The position numbers were made by a program, and so were the translations under genes. This document shows positions 1-6,348 of a stretch of 6,348 nt of DNA, one piece after another. Below the pieces are notes generated by a model that searched no databases, was not told the DNA's origin, and saw only the letters and a program-made list of their open reading frames with translations. Position 1 is the first letter of the stretch; each line of letters begins with the position of its first letter. Source of the DNA: Halomonas sp. (GTDB lineage: Bacteria > Pseudomonadota > Gammaproteobacteria > Pseudomonadales > Halomonadaceae); contig SKVX01000289.1 of the NCBI GenBank assembly GCA_007129225.1, positions 1-6,348 on the forward strand, written 5' to 3'.

Positions 1-2408
1 GTGAGGTCTTCCGGGTCATCGAGCATGTCGCGGACGAAACTTTGGTCCACCTTGAGGACGCTGGCAGGGAGGTGGCGAAGGTACGTCAGCGATGAATAAC
101 CGGTGCCAAAATCATCGATCGCAAAATCGACGCCAAACTCGCGGCATGCCTGCATCACCAAGGTTACATGGGCGACATCGCTGAATGCATTGGTCTCAAG
201 CACCTCGAGCTCGAGATCGCCCGGCATCACGCTGGGATGGCGTTCGACCTCGGCACGCAAACGCGCAACGAAGTCAGCCTGCTGGAGGTGAATGGCATCG
301 ATATTGATGCTCACCGGTAGCCTGATGCCGGTGGCCACCCAGGCCTCGAACTGACCAAGTGCCTGGGCCAGTACCCACTCGCCCAGGTCGATGGCCAGGG
401 GATGCTGCTGGATGGCGGGAAGGAAGGCGGCTGGCGCCAACAGGCCTCGCCGGGGGTGCTGCCAGCGTATCAGTGCCTCCACGCCGATCACTTCCCCCGT
501 CGACATGTTGACCTTGGGCTGGTAGTGAAGCACGAACTCGTCGTTGGCCAGGGCGTCACGAATGCGCTCGAGACTCTCGTGATGTCCCCGCACCGCCCGA
601 TCGTGCTCTGCATCGAAGACGTGGAAGCGGTTCTTGCCGGCCTGCTTGGCTTGATACATGGCCTGGTCGGCCTGGCGTATGAGCTGCTCAGGCGCGATGT
701 CGTCTTCGGGGTCAAAGTGAACCACGCCGACACTACCCGACACATACAAGCAGGTTCCCTCTATCTCTATCGGTTCCGCGATATGGCCAAGCAAGTGGGC
801 TATGAGCGTGCTCACGCTTGCCACATCACTCTGCCCAGGCAGAACCAGGATAAACTCATCGCCACCGAACCGGGCCACCGTATCGGCTTCGCGCAGGGCA
901 TGTGTCAAACGCTCGGCGATGGTCACGAGCACGCGATCACCAAACTCGTGTCCAAGCCGGTCATTAATCTCCTTGAAGCCATCCAGGTCGATGTAGGCCA
1001 GCGACACCTTGCAGCCGTTTCGTCGCGCCGACAGCATGGCCTGATGCAACCTGTCTGCAAGCAGCGTTCTGTTCGGCAGCCCTGTCAGGCTGTCATAGAA
1101 GGCCATGCTCTGGAGCTGTCGCTCGTACTCCTTCTGCCTGCTGATGTCAGTGAAGATGCCCACAAAGTGCGACGCCTTTCCCTGCTTGTCGCTCACCTTC
1201 GAGATAGTCAGCAGCTCCGGAAACACCTCACCGTTCTTGCGCCGGTTCCAGAGCTCTCCTTCCCAGGCGCCCTGTTCGAGCAAGTCTTCCCATAACTGCC
1301 GGTAGAAAGCATCGCCCTGGTGCCCCGACTGCAGCAAGCGGGGATTCTTGCCGAGAATCTCGTCCCTGGAGTAGCCAGTGATACGGGTAAAGGCATCGTT
1401 GGTATCGAGAATGGCGCCCTGGGCATCAGTCATGATGATGCCCTCACGAGCGTGTCGAAACACGCTGGCTGCGAGCTCGAGCTGGGCTGTCTTGCGCGAA
1501 ACAAGATGCCGCAACCTGACGTTCCAGGCCACGACCCACATGACAAGCAACGCCAGGCCCACCCCGTAATGCCAGTAATCGTGCCAATGGAATCCAGCCC
1601 CGGGCAGCTCAACACCCACCCACTTCTCCTGCAGGCGATCGAGCGTCCCACTGGTGCGGGCATGCTCGACCCCCTTGTTCAGGACCGACTGCAGCAGATG
1701 GTTGCCTTCCACGACCGCCATGGCATTCAGACCCACATACAGCGGCTCGCCAACCCGTTTCATGAGCTCGTGAAGGCCACGGCTGTACAGGTAGTAGAGA
1801 ACGATCTGCTCGTCTCCCACCATGGCATCGGCATCACCGTCGATCACAGCTCGCGCCGCGCTGGCGAAGTCGTCGGTCTGGATCAGCTCGAGTTCGATAT
1901 CCAGCGAGGCCAGGTACTCCTTGGCGTAGTCGCCGCGCTGCGTGGCCACGCGCTTGCCATCAAGGTCCGACACCAGGGCGATGTCGGGTCGCTGCGCGGC
2001 AACGAAAATTGACGCTGGCACCTGGAAGACGGTCTGGGTGAAATCGAACTCACGGTCCCTGGCCTCGCTGAAGAAAAAGCTGGTCAGGACATCAGCATCT
2101 CCACTCAGCAGCCGTTGCTGCGCTTGCTGGAAGACGGTATCGGTGAACTGGGCATGAAAGCCGGCCTCGGTGGCAATCCACTGGGCAAGTTCCACCATCA
2201 TGCCACGGCGCTGCTGGTTGGCATCGACGAATTCAAAGGGGGGGTAGCCGGTCTGGCTGACGAACACGATGGGCTCGTTCTCTCTGAGGTACTGCCGCTC
2301 TTCGTCGGTCAGCCCGATATCGCCAGCTGACAGGGCAGTACCGGCCAATGCCAACAACATGCCACCCAGCACGACCTGCCGCCACGGCCTGCGCTGTGGT
2401 GCATTCAT
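1..2408 (-). CDS. Periplasmic-sensor cyclic-di-GMP enzyme: SBP_bac_3–TM–PAS–GGDEF–EAL (3' end outside window)
   Basis: The frame is open for 802 codons from ATG 2408 and leaves the window inside the EAL domain. Residues 1-28 look like a signal peptide (two arginine pairs, a hydrophobic run, then ALSA). Residues about 46-265 resemble a family 3 amino-acid-type solute-binding domain; R117, five residues before DFT, fits the usual ligand-carboxylate arginine. A single membrane helix spans about 281-297. A PAS/PAC module (about 311-425) carries GKNPRLLQSG and WNRRKNGE. The GGDEF domain (about 435-600) has DSLTGLPNR, an intact GGDEF at 515-519 and an inhibitory I-site RxxD at 506-509. The EAL domain (from about 612) has EAL 644-646, N702, E735, D765-D766 and K787. 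All visible catalytic motifs are canonical, so both cyclase and phosphodiesterase activity are possible; which dominates is not predictable. The ligand is unknown. ATG 2408 has a G-rich SD-like stretch just upstream; an in-frame ATG at 2426 is the only other start, since an in-frame TGA lies at 2448-2450. Confidence 0.93.
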   Translation of the reverse strand, partial: MNAPQRRPWRQVVLGGMLLALAGTALSAGDIGLTDEERQYLRENEPIVFVSQTGYPPFEFVDANQQRRGMMVELAQWIATEAGFHAQFTDTVFQQAQQRLLSGDADVLTSFFFSEARDREFDFTQTVFQVPASIFVAAQRPDIALVSDLDGKRVATQRGDYAKEYLASLDIELELIQTDDFASAARAVIDGDADAMVGDEQIVLYYLYSRGLHELMKRVGEPLYVGLNAMAVVEGNHLLQSVLNKGVEHARTSGTLDRLQEKWVGVELPGAGFHWHDYWHYGVGLALLVMWVVAWNVRLRHLVSRKTAQLELAASVFRHAREGIIMTDAQGAILDTNDAFTRITGYSRDEILGKNPRLLQSGHQGDAFYRQLWEDLLEQGAWEGELWNRRKNGEVFPELLTISKVSDKQGKASHFVGIFTDISRQKEYERQLQSMAFYDSLTGLPNRTLLADRLHQAMLSARRNGCKVSLAYIDLDGFKEINDRLGHEFGDRVLVTIAERLTHALREADTVARFGGDEFILVLPGQSDVASVSTLIAHLLGHIAEPIEIEGTCLYVSGSVGVVHFDPEDDIAPEQLIRQADQAMYQAKQAGKNRFHVFDAEHDRAVRGHHESLERIRDALANDEFVLHYQPKVNMSTGEVIGVEALIRWQHPRRGLLAPAAFLPAIQQHPLAIDLGEWVLAQALGQFEAWVATGIRLPVSINIDAIHLQQADFVARLRAEVERHPSVMPGDLELEVLETNAFSDVAHVTLVMQACREFGVDFAIDDFGTGYSSLTYLRHLPASVLKVDQSFVRDMLDDPEDL

Positions 2409-2514
2409 ATCCACCCCCCGCGCCATCGTGCTTATGCCACCAAGTTGTCACAATGTGGGGGCAACACACCACTCCAAAAGAGAGAGCTGATATCCGCTAT
2501 GTCAACGCACCCAT

Positions 2515-2862
2515 TCAACCCAGATAGCGCCGGCCGTTGCGCATGACGGCGCCCTTCGCCTCGCTGGACTCGGATTCGCCCGCCAACTGGCTCTGGAGGG
2601 CCTGCCAGGCTGCCTCATCCAGCCAGCCTCGCACGGCCAGCCAGGCCGCCAGACGAGGCGGCTCGAAGCCGCGGTCCAGCTCCTCGCCCGCCTCGTCCGC
2701 CAGTACCGGAATGCGTATCCCGTAGCGCTCCATCAGTGCCTCGTTCTCGCTGATCTCGATCTTCTCGAGGCGATATTCGCCGAGCAGCAGCAGGGCCAGC
2801 AGTGATTCCTGCTGCTCACAAAGATGGCAGCCCAGGGTGGTATAGAGCCTCAGCCGGATCAT
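2515..2862 (-). CDS. Glutaredoxin-like thiol-disulfide protein (DUF836/Glrx-like family)
   Basis: This encodes a 115-residue protein with a thioredoxin-like fold signature: a first beta strand (RLRLYTTLGC), the redox motif C12-H-L-C15, and I51-P52 in the usual cis-proline position after YGIR. The first 80 residues match the small Glrx-like (PF05768-type) family as I know it. The last 30 or so residues are charged, low-complexity (GESESSEAKG) and look like a loose tail. I chose ATG 2862 over the in-frame ATG at 2892 because the thioredoxin strand begins immediately after it, a strong GGGAGGA lies three bases upstream, and it overlaps the rlmKL stop as ATGA. It is therefore probably expressed by translational coupling with rlmKL. 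Its substrate is not evident; a cytoplasmic dithiol role is inferred from the CxxC and the lack of a signal peptide. Confidence 0.85.
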   Translation of the reverse strand: MIRLRLYTTLGCHLCEQQESLLALLLLGEYRLEKIEISENEALMERYGIRIPVLADEAGEELDRGFEPPRLAAWLAVRGWLDEAAWQALQSQLAGESESSEAKGAVMRNGRRYLG

Positions 2863-5057
2863 GCGTCCTCCCGGTGGCGAATCAGGAAGCAATGATGCAG
2901 GCCGGGGCGCCTCTGGAAATCCGGATCGAACGTCTTCGCCGAGATATCCTGCACCGCATAGCGCTCGGTCAGTTCCGGATCGAGCTGGAAGCGACGCTGG
3001 TTGTTGGAGAACACCAGGGTACCGCCGGGGGCCAAGCGCGCCATCGTCAGCTCCAACAGCCGAACATGGTCGCGCTGCACGTCCAGGGTACCGTCCATCT
3101 TCTTGGAGTTGGAGAAGGTCGGCGGGTCGAGGAAGATCAGGTCGAACTCGGCCCTGGCGGTTTCCAGCCAGCGCAGGCAGTCGTCACGCACCACCCGATG
3201 CCGCGCCGGGTCGAGCCCGTTCAAGGTAAAGTTGTCCCGCGCCCACTCCAGGTAGGTGTTGGAAAGATCGACGCTGATGCTGTCCGACGCGCCGCCCGCC
3301 TCCTCCGTACCCAAGGCCGCCTGGACCGTGGCCGCGCCGGTATAGCAGAACAGGTTGAGAAAGCGCGTACCGGGCGCCATCTCGGCCAGCATGCGCCGCA
3401 CCGGACGGTGGTCGAGAAACAGGCCGGTATCGAGGTAGTCGCGCAGGTTGACCCACACCCTGGCACGCCCCTCGCGCACCTGGAAGCGCTCCCCGCTGCT
3501 GGCCTGCTTGCGGTACTGCGCGTTGCCGCTCTGCTTCTCGCGACGCTTGATCACCACTTGGCCGGCATCCACTTCCAGCACCTCGGGAATCACCTGCAGG
3601 GCATCGAACAGCCGCTTCTGCGCCTGGGCGGCATTCACCGAGCGCGGTGGCGCGTACTCCTGCACGTGCACCCGATCCCCGTAGACATCCACCGCCAGGG
3701 CATACTCGGGCATGTCGGCATCATAAAGCCGATAGCAGCTCTCACCGCTCTGCTTGAGCCATTTCTTCAGCCGCTTGCGGTTCTTCTCCAGGCGGTTGGC
3801 GAACATCTGCGCCCCGTCGCTGCGCGGCTGCCCTTCCGGCTTCACCGGGGCATCCGCATCGGCGGTGGCTGCCGTCACGTTCATCAGCAGCAGCTTGGCA
3901 TCGAGAGGCCCATTCTTCAGCGAGTACTGCTTGTCGGCCCGCAGTCCGATGCGATGGCCGAGATCGGGGTTGCCGGTAAAGACCGCCAGCCGCCAACCGG
4001 GAAAGGCACGGCGCACCCCCTCGCCCAGCCCGGCATAGAGCGCCACCAGCTCGGGCAGCTCTCCCAGACGCTCCCCATAGGGGGGGTTGGCGATCACCAG
4101 CCCCCGCGCCGCCTCATCAAGCTCGGCGGGGCGCTGCAGCTGCTCCAGGGAGGCGCCCTTGAAGGTGACAAGGGCCGGAATGCCGGCCCGCATGGCGTTG
4201 GCCTTGGCCGCGGCCAGCGCCGGCGGGCTCTGGTCGAAGCCGAACAAGCGGTTGCGGCAGCGCTTGCGGCCGATGCTGGCACGCGCTTCCGCCTCGCGCT
4301 TGAGCTCTGCCCACAGCGCCTCGTCATGCTGCGCCCAGCCGTGAAAGCCGAAGCGTGCCCGATTCAGGTTGGGGGCCATGTCGGCGGCCATCAGTGCCGC
4401 CTCGATCAACAGGGTGCCGGCACCGCAGAGGGGGTCTACCAGATGTTCACCGGCCCGCAGCCGCTCGGGCCAGCCGGCCCGCATCAACAGGGCAGCGGCG
4501 AGATTCTCCTTCAGTGGCGCATGGCCGACGTCCCGTCGGTAGCCACGCCGATGCAGGCTCTCCCCGGAGAGGTCCACGCCCAGGGTCAACCGGCCGCGAT
4601 GCAGGTGGGCATAGAGGCGCAGGTCCGGCTCCTTCAGGTCGACGTCCGGCCGCGGCCTTCCCGCCGTCTGCAGGGCATCGACTACGCCATCCTTGACGGT
4701 CTGGGCACCGAAGCGGGTATGGCGGATCTGCTCCGAGCGGCCATGGAAATCCACCGCCAAAGTGGATCCGGATCGCAGGTGCTCGGCCCAATCCACGGTA
4801 GTAACCGCCTGGCGCAGCGAATCGGGGCTCTCGATGCCCTCCGCACGCGCCAGGCAGAGTACGATGCGATTGGCCAGACGCGACCAGAGGCAGGCGCGAT
4901 AGGCGGCGGCGAGGTCGCCCTCGAAGTGCACGCCGGCCACGGTGGTCTTGAATGGCTCGGCACCCAGGGCACGGAGCTCGTCTGCCAACAGCTCTTCCAA
5001 TCCCTTGGGACAGGTGGCCAGGAAGGCACGGGTATCGGTATTCAATGGCTCGCTCAT
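2859..5057 (-). CDS. rlmKL: Bifunctional 23S rRNA methyltransferase RlmKL (m2G2445 / m7G2069)
   Basis: This is a 732-residue cytoplasmic protein, slightly longer than the roughly 700 residues of E. coli RlmL (YcbY). The N-terminus (FLATCPKGLEELLADEL) and the GGVHF-like AGVHFEGD lead into a THUMP RNA-binding domain (about 45-160). The first methyltransferase domain has DPLCGAGTLLIEA at 208-220 (SAM site) and NPPYGERLG at 324-332, the NPPY-type catalytic motif; in the family this half makes m2G2445. The second domain has NLFCYTGAATVQAA at 568-581 and LDPPTFSNS at 643-651, matching the RlmK half that makes m7G2069. A lysine/arginine-rich linker (about 421-436) lies between the halves. ATG 5057 is preferred because family similarity begins there and GGGA sits eight bases upstream. 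An in-frame ATG at 5087 would add ten residues; AAGGA precedes it but only two bases away. The gene is divergent from rmf and is followed by an overlapping glutaredoxin-like gene. Confidence 0.96.
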   Translation of the reverse strand: MSEPLNTDTRAFLATCPKGLEELLADELRALGAEPFKTTVAGVHFEGDLAAAYRACLWSRLANRIVLCLARAEGIESPDSLRQAVTTVDWAEHLRSGSTLAVDFHGRSEQIRHTRFGAQTVKDGVVDALQTAGRPRPDVDLKEPDLRLYAHLHRGRLTLGVDLSGESLHRRGYRRDVGHAPLKENLAAALLMRAGWPERLRAGEHLVDPLCGAGTLLIEAALMAADMAPNLNRARFGFHGWAQHDEALWAELKREAEARASIGRKRCRNRLFGFDQSPPALAAAKANAMRAGIPALVTFKGASLEQLQRPAELDEAARGLVIANPPYGERLGELPELVALYAGLGEGVRRAFPGWRLAVFTGNPDLGHRIGLRADKQYSLKNGPLDAKLLLMNVTAATADADAPVKPEGQPRSDGAQMFANRLEKNRKRLKKWLKQSGESCYRLYDADMPEYALAVDVYGDRVHVQEYAPPRSVNAAQAQKRLFDALQVIPEVLEVDAGQVVIKRREKQSGNAQYRKQASSGERFQVREGRARVWVNLRDYLDTGLFLDHRPVRRMLAEMAPGTRFLNLFCYTGAATVQAALGTEEAGGASDSISVDLSNTYLEWARDNFTLNGLDPARHRVVRDDCLRWLETARAEFDLIFLDPPTFSNSKKMDGTLDVQRDHVRLLELTMARLAPGGTLVFSNNQRRFQLDPELTERYAVQDISAKTFDPDFQRRPGLHHCFLIRHREDA
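2866..2872 (-). promoter_or_regulatory. Shine-Dalgarno of the glutaredoxin-like gene, inside the rlmKL 3' end
   Basis: GGGAGGA on the minus strand lies three bases before ATG 2862 and within the last codons of rlmKL. Together with the ATGA stop/start overlap at 2859-2862 it decides the start of the downstream gene and suggests re-initiation by ribosomes finishing rlmKL. Confidence 0.7.
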
Positions 5058-5139
5058 GGTGTCTTTCCCGCCCCTCGGGTCGGGCATGTTCCTTTTGTTA
5101 CAAAATTGAGTCCGGCTTTTGACGAAAGATAGGTCGACA

Positions 5140-5169
5140 ATGACACCCGAAATGGGCTAAGACTAGTCT
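5140..5169 (+). promoter_or_regulatory. Candidate sigma70-type promoter for rmf
   Basis: ATGACA at 5140-5145 matches five of six -35 bases. TAGTCT at 5164-5169, 18 bases further on, matches three of six -10 bases and lies inside the 16-bp palindrome. A start near 5175 would give a leader of about 150 bases before rmf. The -10 is weak, so either an activator, a stationary-phase sigma factor or another start is possible. Confidence 0.3.
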
Positions 5170-5172
5170 TAG
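5157..5172. promoter_or_regulatory. Perfect 16-bp palindrome in the rlmKL/rmf divergent region (possible operator)
   Basis: CTAAGACTAGTCTTAG reads identically on both strands without a mismatch. It is followed at once by a second, 10-bp palindrome AGTAGCTACT (5171-5180), sharing two bases. The pair lies between divergent genes and overlaps the candidate rmf -10, where a dimeric regulator would act. No spacer exists between half sites, so a protein site is more likely than an RNA hairpin. I do not recognise the regulator. Confidence 0.45.
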
Positions 5173-5203
5173 TAGCTACTGTAAGGATGCATGCGTTCTC
5201 TTG

Positions 5204-5294
5204 GCGAGTCCTGCTTGGACTTGCACCCATTCGCTCTGCCGTTTGACACGGTTATGCGGGCGGTGGAACGTCGGGTCGTACATGTCGTACGCCC
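5204..5294 (+). ncRNA. Possible structured 5' leader of rmf (two stable hairpins)
   Basis: If transcribed with rmf, this stretch can form two good stem-loops. GCGAGTCC (5204-5211) pairs with GGACTTGC (5217-5224): eight pairs including one G-U, with a five-base loop TGCTT. GGG, a bulged T, then CGTAC (5273-5281) pairs with GTACGCCC (5287-5294): eight pairs, again with a five-base loop (ATGTC). A smaller helix, CCGT 5239-5242 with ACGG 5248-5251, lies between. Rfam describes an rmf RNA motif upstream of rmf in Pseudomonas; position and gene agree with that family, but I cannot align the covariance model here. It could also be ordinary GC-rich leader sequence. Confidence 0.4.
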
Positions 5295-5303
5295 CAAATT
5301 GGT

Positions 5304-5318
5304 ACCTTTACGAGAGGT
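5304..5318 (+). promoter_or_regulatory. Hairpin able to sequester the rmf Shine-Dalgarno
   Basis: The rmf ribosome binding site GAGAGGT (5312-5318) lies seven nearly ideal bases from ATG 5325. ACCTTT (5304-5309) can pair with AGAGGT (5313-5318): six pairs including one G-U, with a three-base loop ACG. This short helix would hide the SD, so opening or closing it could set RMF translation. The pairing is seen directly; its use in the cell is inference. Confidence 0.4.
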
Positions 5319-5324
5319 CATCCG

Positions 5325-5531
5325 ATGAAAAGACAGAAACGTGATCGCTTCCAGCGCGCCTACCTCCACGGCTACAAGGCAGGCATTTCCGGGCGCTCCC
5401 GCGACGACTGTCCCAGTCAGGATGTCAATATACGTGAATACTGGATGAGTGGTTGGCGTGAAGGCCGTGGGGATCAGTGGGCCGGTATGACCGGCGTCTC
5501 CGGCATTCACAAGAACCCCATGGTGTTGTAA
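5325..5531 (+). CDS. rmf: Ribosome modulation factor (RMF)
   Basis: RMF binds the 30S subunit near the 16S rRNA 3' end and, in slow growth, dimerises 70S ribosomes into inactive 90S/100S particles. The 68-residue basic protein starts MKRQKRDR, the same first eight residues as E. coli RMF as I remember it, followed by RAYLHGYKAGISGRS, CP at 29-30 and WMSGWREG at 40-47. E. coli RMF has 55 residues; here the chain continues with RGDQWAGMTGVSGIHKNP, a tail I associate with Pseudomonas-type RMFs. ATG 5325 has GAGAGG seven to eight bases upstream. The gene stands alone on the plus strand, divergent from rlmKL and convergent with pyrD, with its own terminator. Growth-phase or stringent control is expected from the family; the palindrome and leader hairpins upstream are candidates for it. 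Confidence 0.96.
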   Translation: MKRQKRDRFQRAYLHGYKAGISGRSRDDCPSQDVNIREYWMSGWREGRGDQWAGMTGVSGIHKNPMVL

Positions 5532-5588
5532 CGAATCTTTCCACCCAATCGACCGTCCCTTGCCGCCCATCCGAGGCGGTGACGACAC

Positions 5589-5618
5589 AAGCCCGTGAGT
5601 CGCTTCACGGGCTTTCTT
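5589..5618 (+). terminator. Rho-independent terminator of rmf
   Basis: AAGCCCGTGA (5589-5598) pairs perfectly with TCACGGGCTT (5605-5614) around the six-base loop GTCGCT, and the T-rich tract TTTCTT follows. It lies 58 bases after the rmf stop. On the minus strand the stem is followed only by TTGTGT, so it may also end pyrD transcripts, but less efficiently. A weaker CCGCC/GGCGG helix lies just before it (5563-5579). Confidence 0.88.
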
Positions 5619-5662
5619 GTATCTAGGAGCCCCCAGGCCCACCCCTTCCCTCTTATCCTTTC

Positions 5663-6348
5663 TCAGTCCCGCGCCGCCTTGAGTGCCTGGGCGCATTCCC
5701 CGACCAGGGCCGGACCGCGATAGATGAAGCCCGAATAGAGCTGGATCAGATCGGCACCGGCCGCCACCTTGGCCACGGCCGCCTCTCCGCTATCGACCCC
5801 CCCCACGCCAATGATCGGCATCTCCGGCAGGTGGCGCCGCAGTTCGCGAATGACGGTGTTGGAGGACTCGAACACGGGACGCCCCGACAGTCCACCCTGC
5901 TCGTCGGCATGCGCCAGCCCGGCGACCGCGTCACGCGACACGGTGGTGTTGGTGGCGATCACCGCATCGATGCCGTTGGCCGAGATGCTGGCGGCAACCA
6001 GCCCCACCTCCTCGGGCGTCATGTCCGGCGCGATCTTGACCGCCAGGGGTACCCGGCGCCCGGCCTGCTGGTCCAGTCGGCTGCCGGCTTCGCGCAGCGT
6101 GCCTAGCAGGGCGTCGAGGTGCTCCCCGAACTGAAGATTGCGCAGCCCCGGCGTATTGGGCGACGAGATGTTGACGGTCACGTAATGGGCGTGGGGGTGC
6201 GCCTTGTCCAGGCAGACCAGGTAGTCGTCCACCGCCTGCTCCACCGGGGTAGTCAAGTTCTTGCCGATATTGATGCCGATGATGCCGTCGAAGCGGCTCT
6301 TCTGCACCTGGGCCACCAGATGGTCGATGCCGGCATTGTTGAAGCCCA
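5663..6348 (-). CDS. pyrD: Dihydroorotate dehydrogenase (quinone), class 2, C-terminal 227 residues
   Basis: This enzyme oxidises dihydroorotate to orotate with FMN and passes electrons to membrane quinone, the fourth step of UMP synthesis. The visible part begins in the GFNNAG segment; about 110 N-terminal residues, including the membrane-binding helices, lie outside the right edge. Readable motifs are GINIGKN, NISSPNTPGLR (its second serine is the class 2 catalytic base; Ser175 in E. coli), AVKIAPD (FMN/substrate lysine), ATNTT, GGLSGRP, and the FMN-phosphate loop IGVGGVDSGEAA with YSGFIYRGP near the end. A serine base rather than cysteine supports class 2. The frame is intact to TGA at 5663-5665. 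It converges on rmf; whether it is cotranscribed with anything upstream cannot be seen. Confidence 0.96.
   Translation of the reverse strand, partial: GFNNAGIDHLVAQVQKSRFDGIIGINIGKNLTTPVEQAVDDYLVCLDKAHPHAHYVTVNISSPNTPGLRNLQFGEHLDALLGTLREAGSRLDQQAGRRVPLAVKIAPDMTPEEVGLVAASISANGIDAVIATNTTVSRDAVAGLAHADEQGGLSGRPVFESSNTVIRELRRHLPEMPIIGVGGVDSGEAAVAKVAAGADLIQLYSGFIYRGPALVGECAQALKAARD

Noticed and set aside
402..2012. Two long plus-strand frames (402-1295 and 1320-2012)
   Set aside because: Both lie opposite the sensor c-di-GMP gene, whose minus-strand frame carries GGDEF, EAL and PAS motifs. They show no recognisable domain.
2477..2505. Perfect TTGACA (minus strand, 2505-2500) upstream of the sensor gene
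   Set aside because: The -35 is ideal, but at 17-18 bases the -10 would be CTCTTT or TCTTTT. That is too poor to call a promoter, although the 106-base gap suggests one exists.
5058..5087. Upstream ATG 5087 as the start of rlmKL
   Set aside because: The extra ten residues (MPDPRGGKDT) have no family counterpart, and the AAGGA before it is only two bases from the ATG. ATG 5057 begins where homology begins; the upstream start is still possible.
2802..5132. 776-codon open frame on the plus strand opposite rlmKL
   Set aside because: It is antisense to a clearly homologous, fully motif-bearing rlmKL. Its translation is rich in His, Gln, Gly and Arg without domain motifs, as expected for the reverse frame of a GC-rich gene.
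5243..5271. TTGACA at 5243-5248 in the rmf leader as a second promoter
   Set aside because: The expected -10 position holds GAACGT, and the hexamer lies in a small hairpin; a coincidental match is likely.
5169..5696. 175-codon minus-strand frame covering rmf and the pyrD end
   Set aside because: It runs antisense across all of rmf, its terminator and its leader and overlaps the pyrD 3' end; the composition shows no family signature.
1..6348. Mobile elements, CRISPR arrays, tRNA/rRNA genes, phage or defence genes
   Set aside because: I saw no transposase, terminal inverted repeats, regularly spaced repeats or tRNA-like cloverleaf on either strand. The window reads as core chromosome.

Overview
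This window looks like chromosomal DNA from a GC-rich gammaproteobacterium, most likely near Halomonas/Oceanospirillales or Pseudomonas. Three things point there: the RMF protein has the long C-terminal tail I associate with pseudomonad-type RMFs, the 23S rRNA methyltransferase is the fused two-domain RlmKL, and the dihydroorotate dehydrogenase is the class 2 (membrane/quinone) type. The genus is an inference; no rRNA gene is present to settle it. Every gene reads on the minus strand except rmf.

Layout from high to low coordinates. The 3' two thirds of pyrD (minus) enters from the right edge and stops at 5663. It converges on rmf (plus, 5325-5531), and a strong intrinsic terminator for rmf lies between them at about 5589-5618. 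Upstream of rmf is a 267-base gene-free divergent region. It holds a perfect 16-bp palindrome, a plausible promoter and a leader that can form several hairpins, one of which pairs with the rmf ribosome binding site. On the other side of that region rlmKL (minus, 5057-2859) begins. Its stop codon overlaps the start codon of a glutaredoxin-like gene (2862-2515) in an ATGA arrangement. After a 106-base gap comes a large signalling gene (2408 to beyond base 1). It encodes a periplasmic solute-binding domain, one membrane helix, PAS, GGDEF and EAL domains, and runs off the left edge in the EAL domain.

How the genes relate. pyrD, rmf and rlmKL all concern nucleotide supply or ribosome state: UMP synthesis, 100S ribosome dimerisation in slow growth, and modification of 23S rRNA G2069 and G2445. 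The glutaredoxin-like protein is translationally coupled to rlmKL. The c-di-GMP enzyme is probably a separate unit that senses a small periplasmic ligand. I see no mobile element, CRISPR array, tRNA or rRNA gene. No clearly new multi-gene system is present; the least ordinary material is the rmf 5' region.
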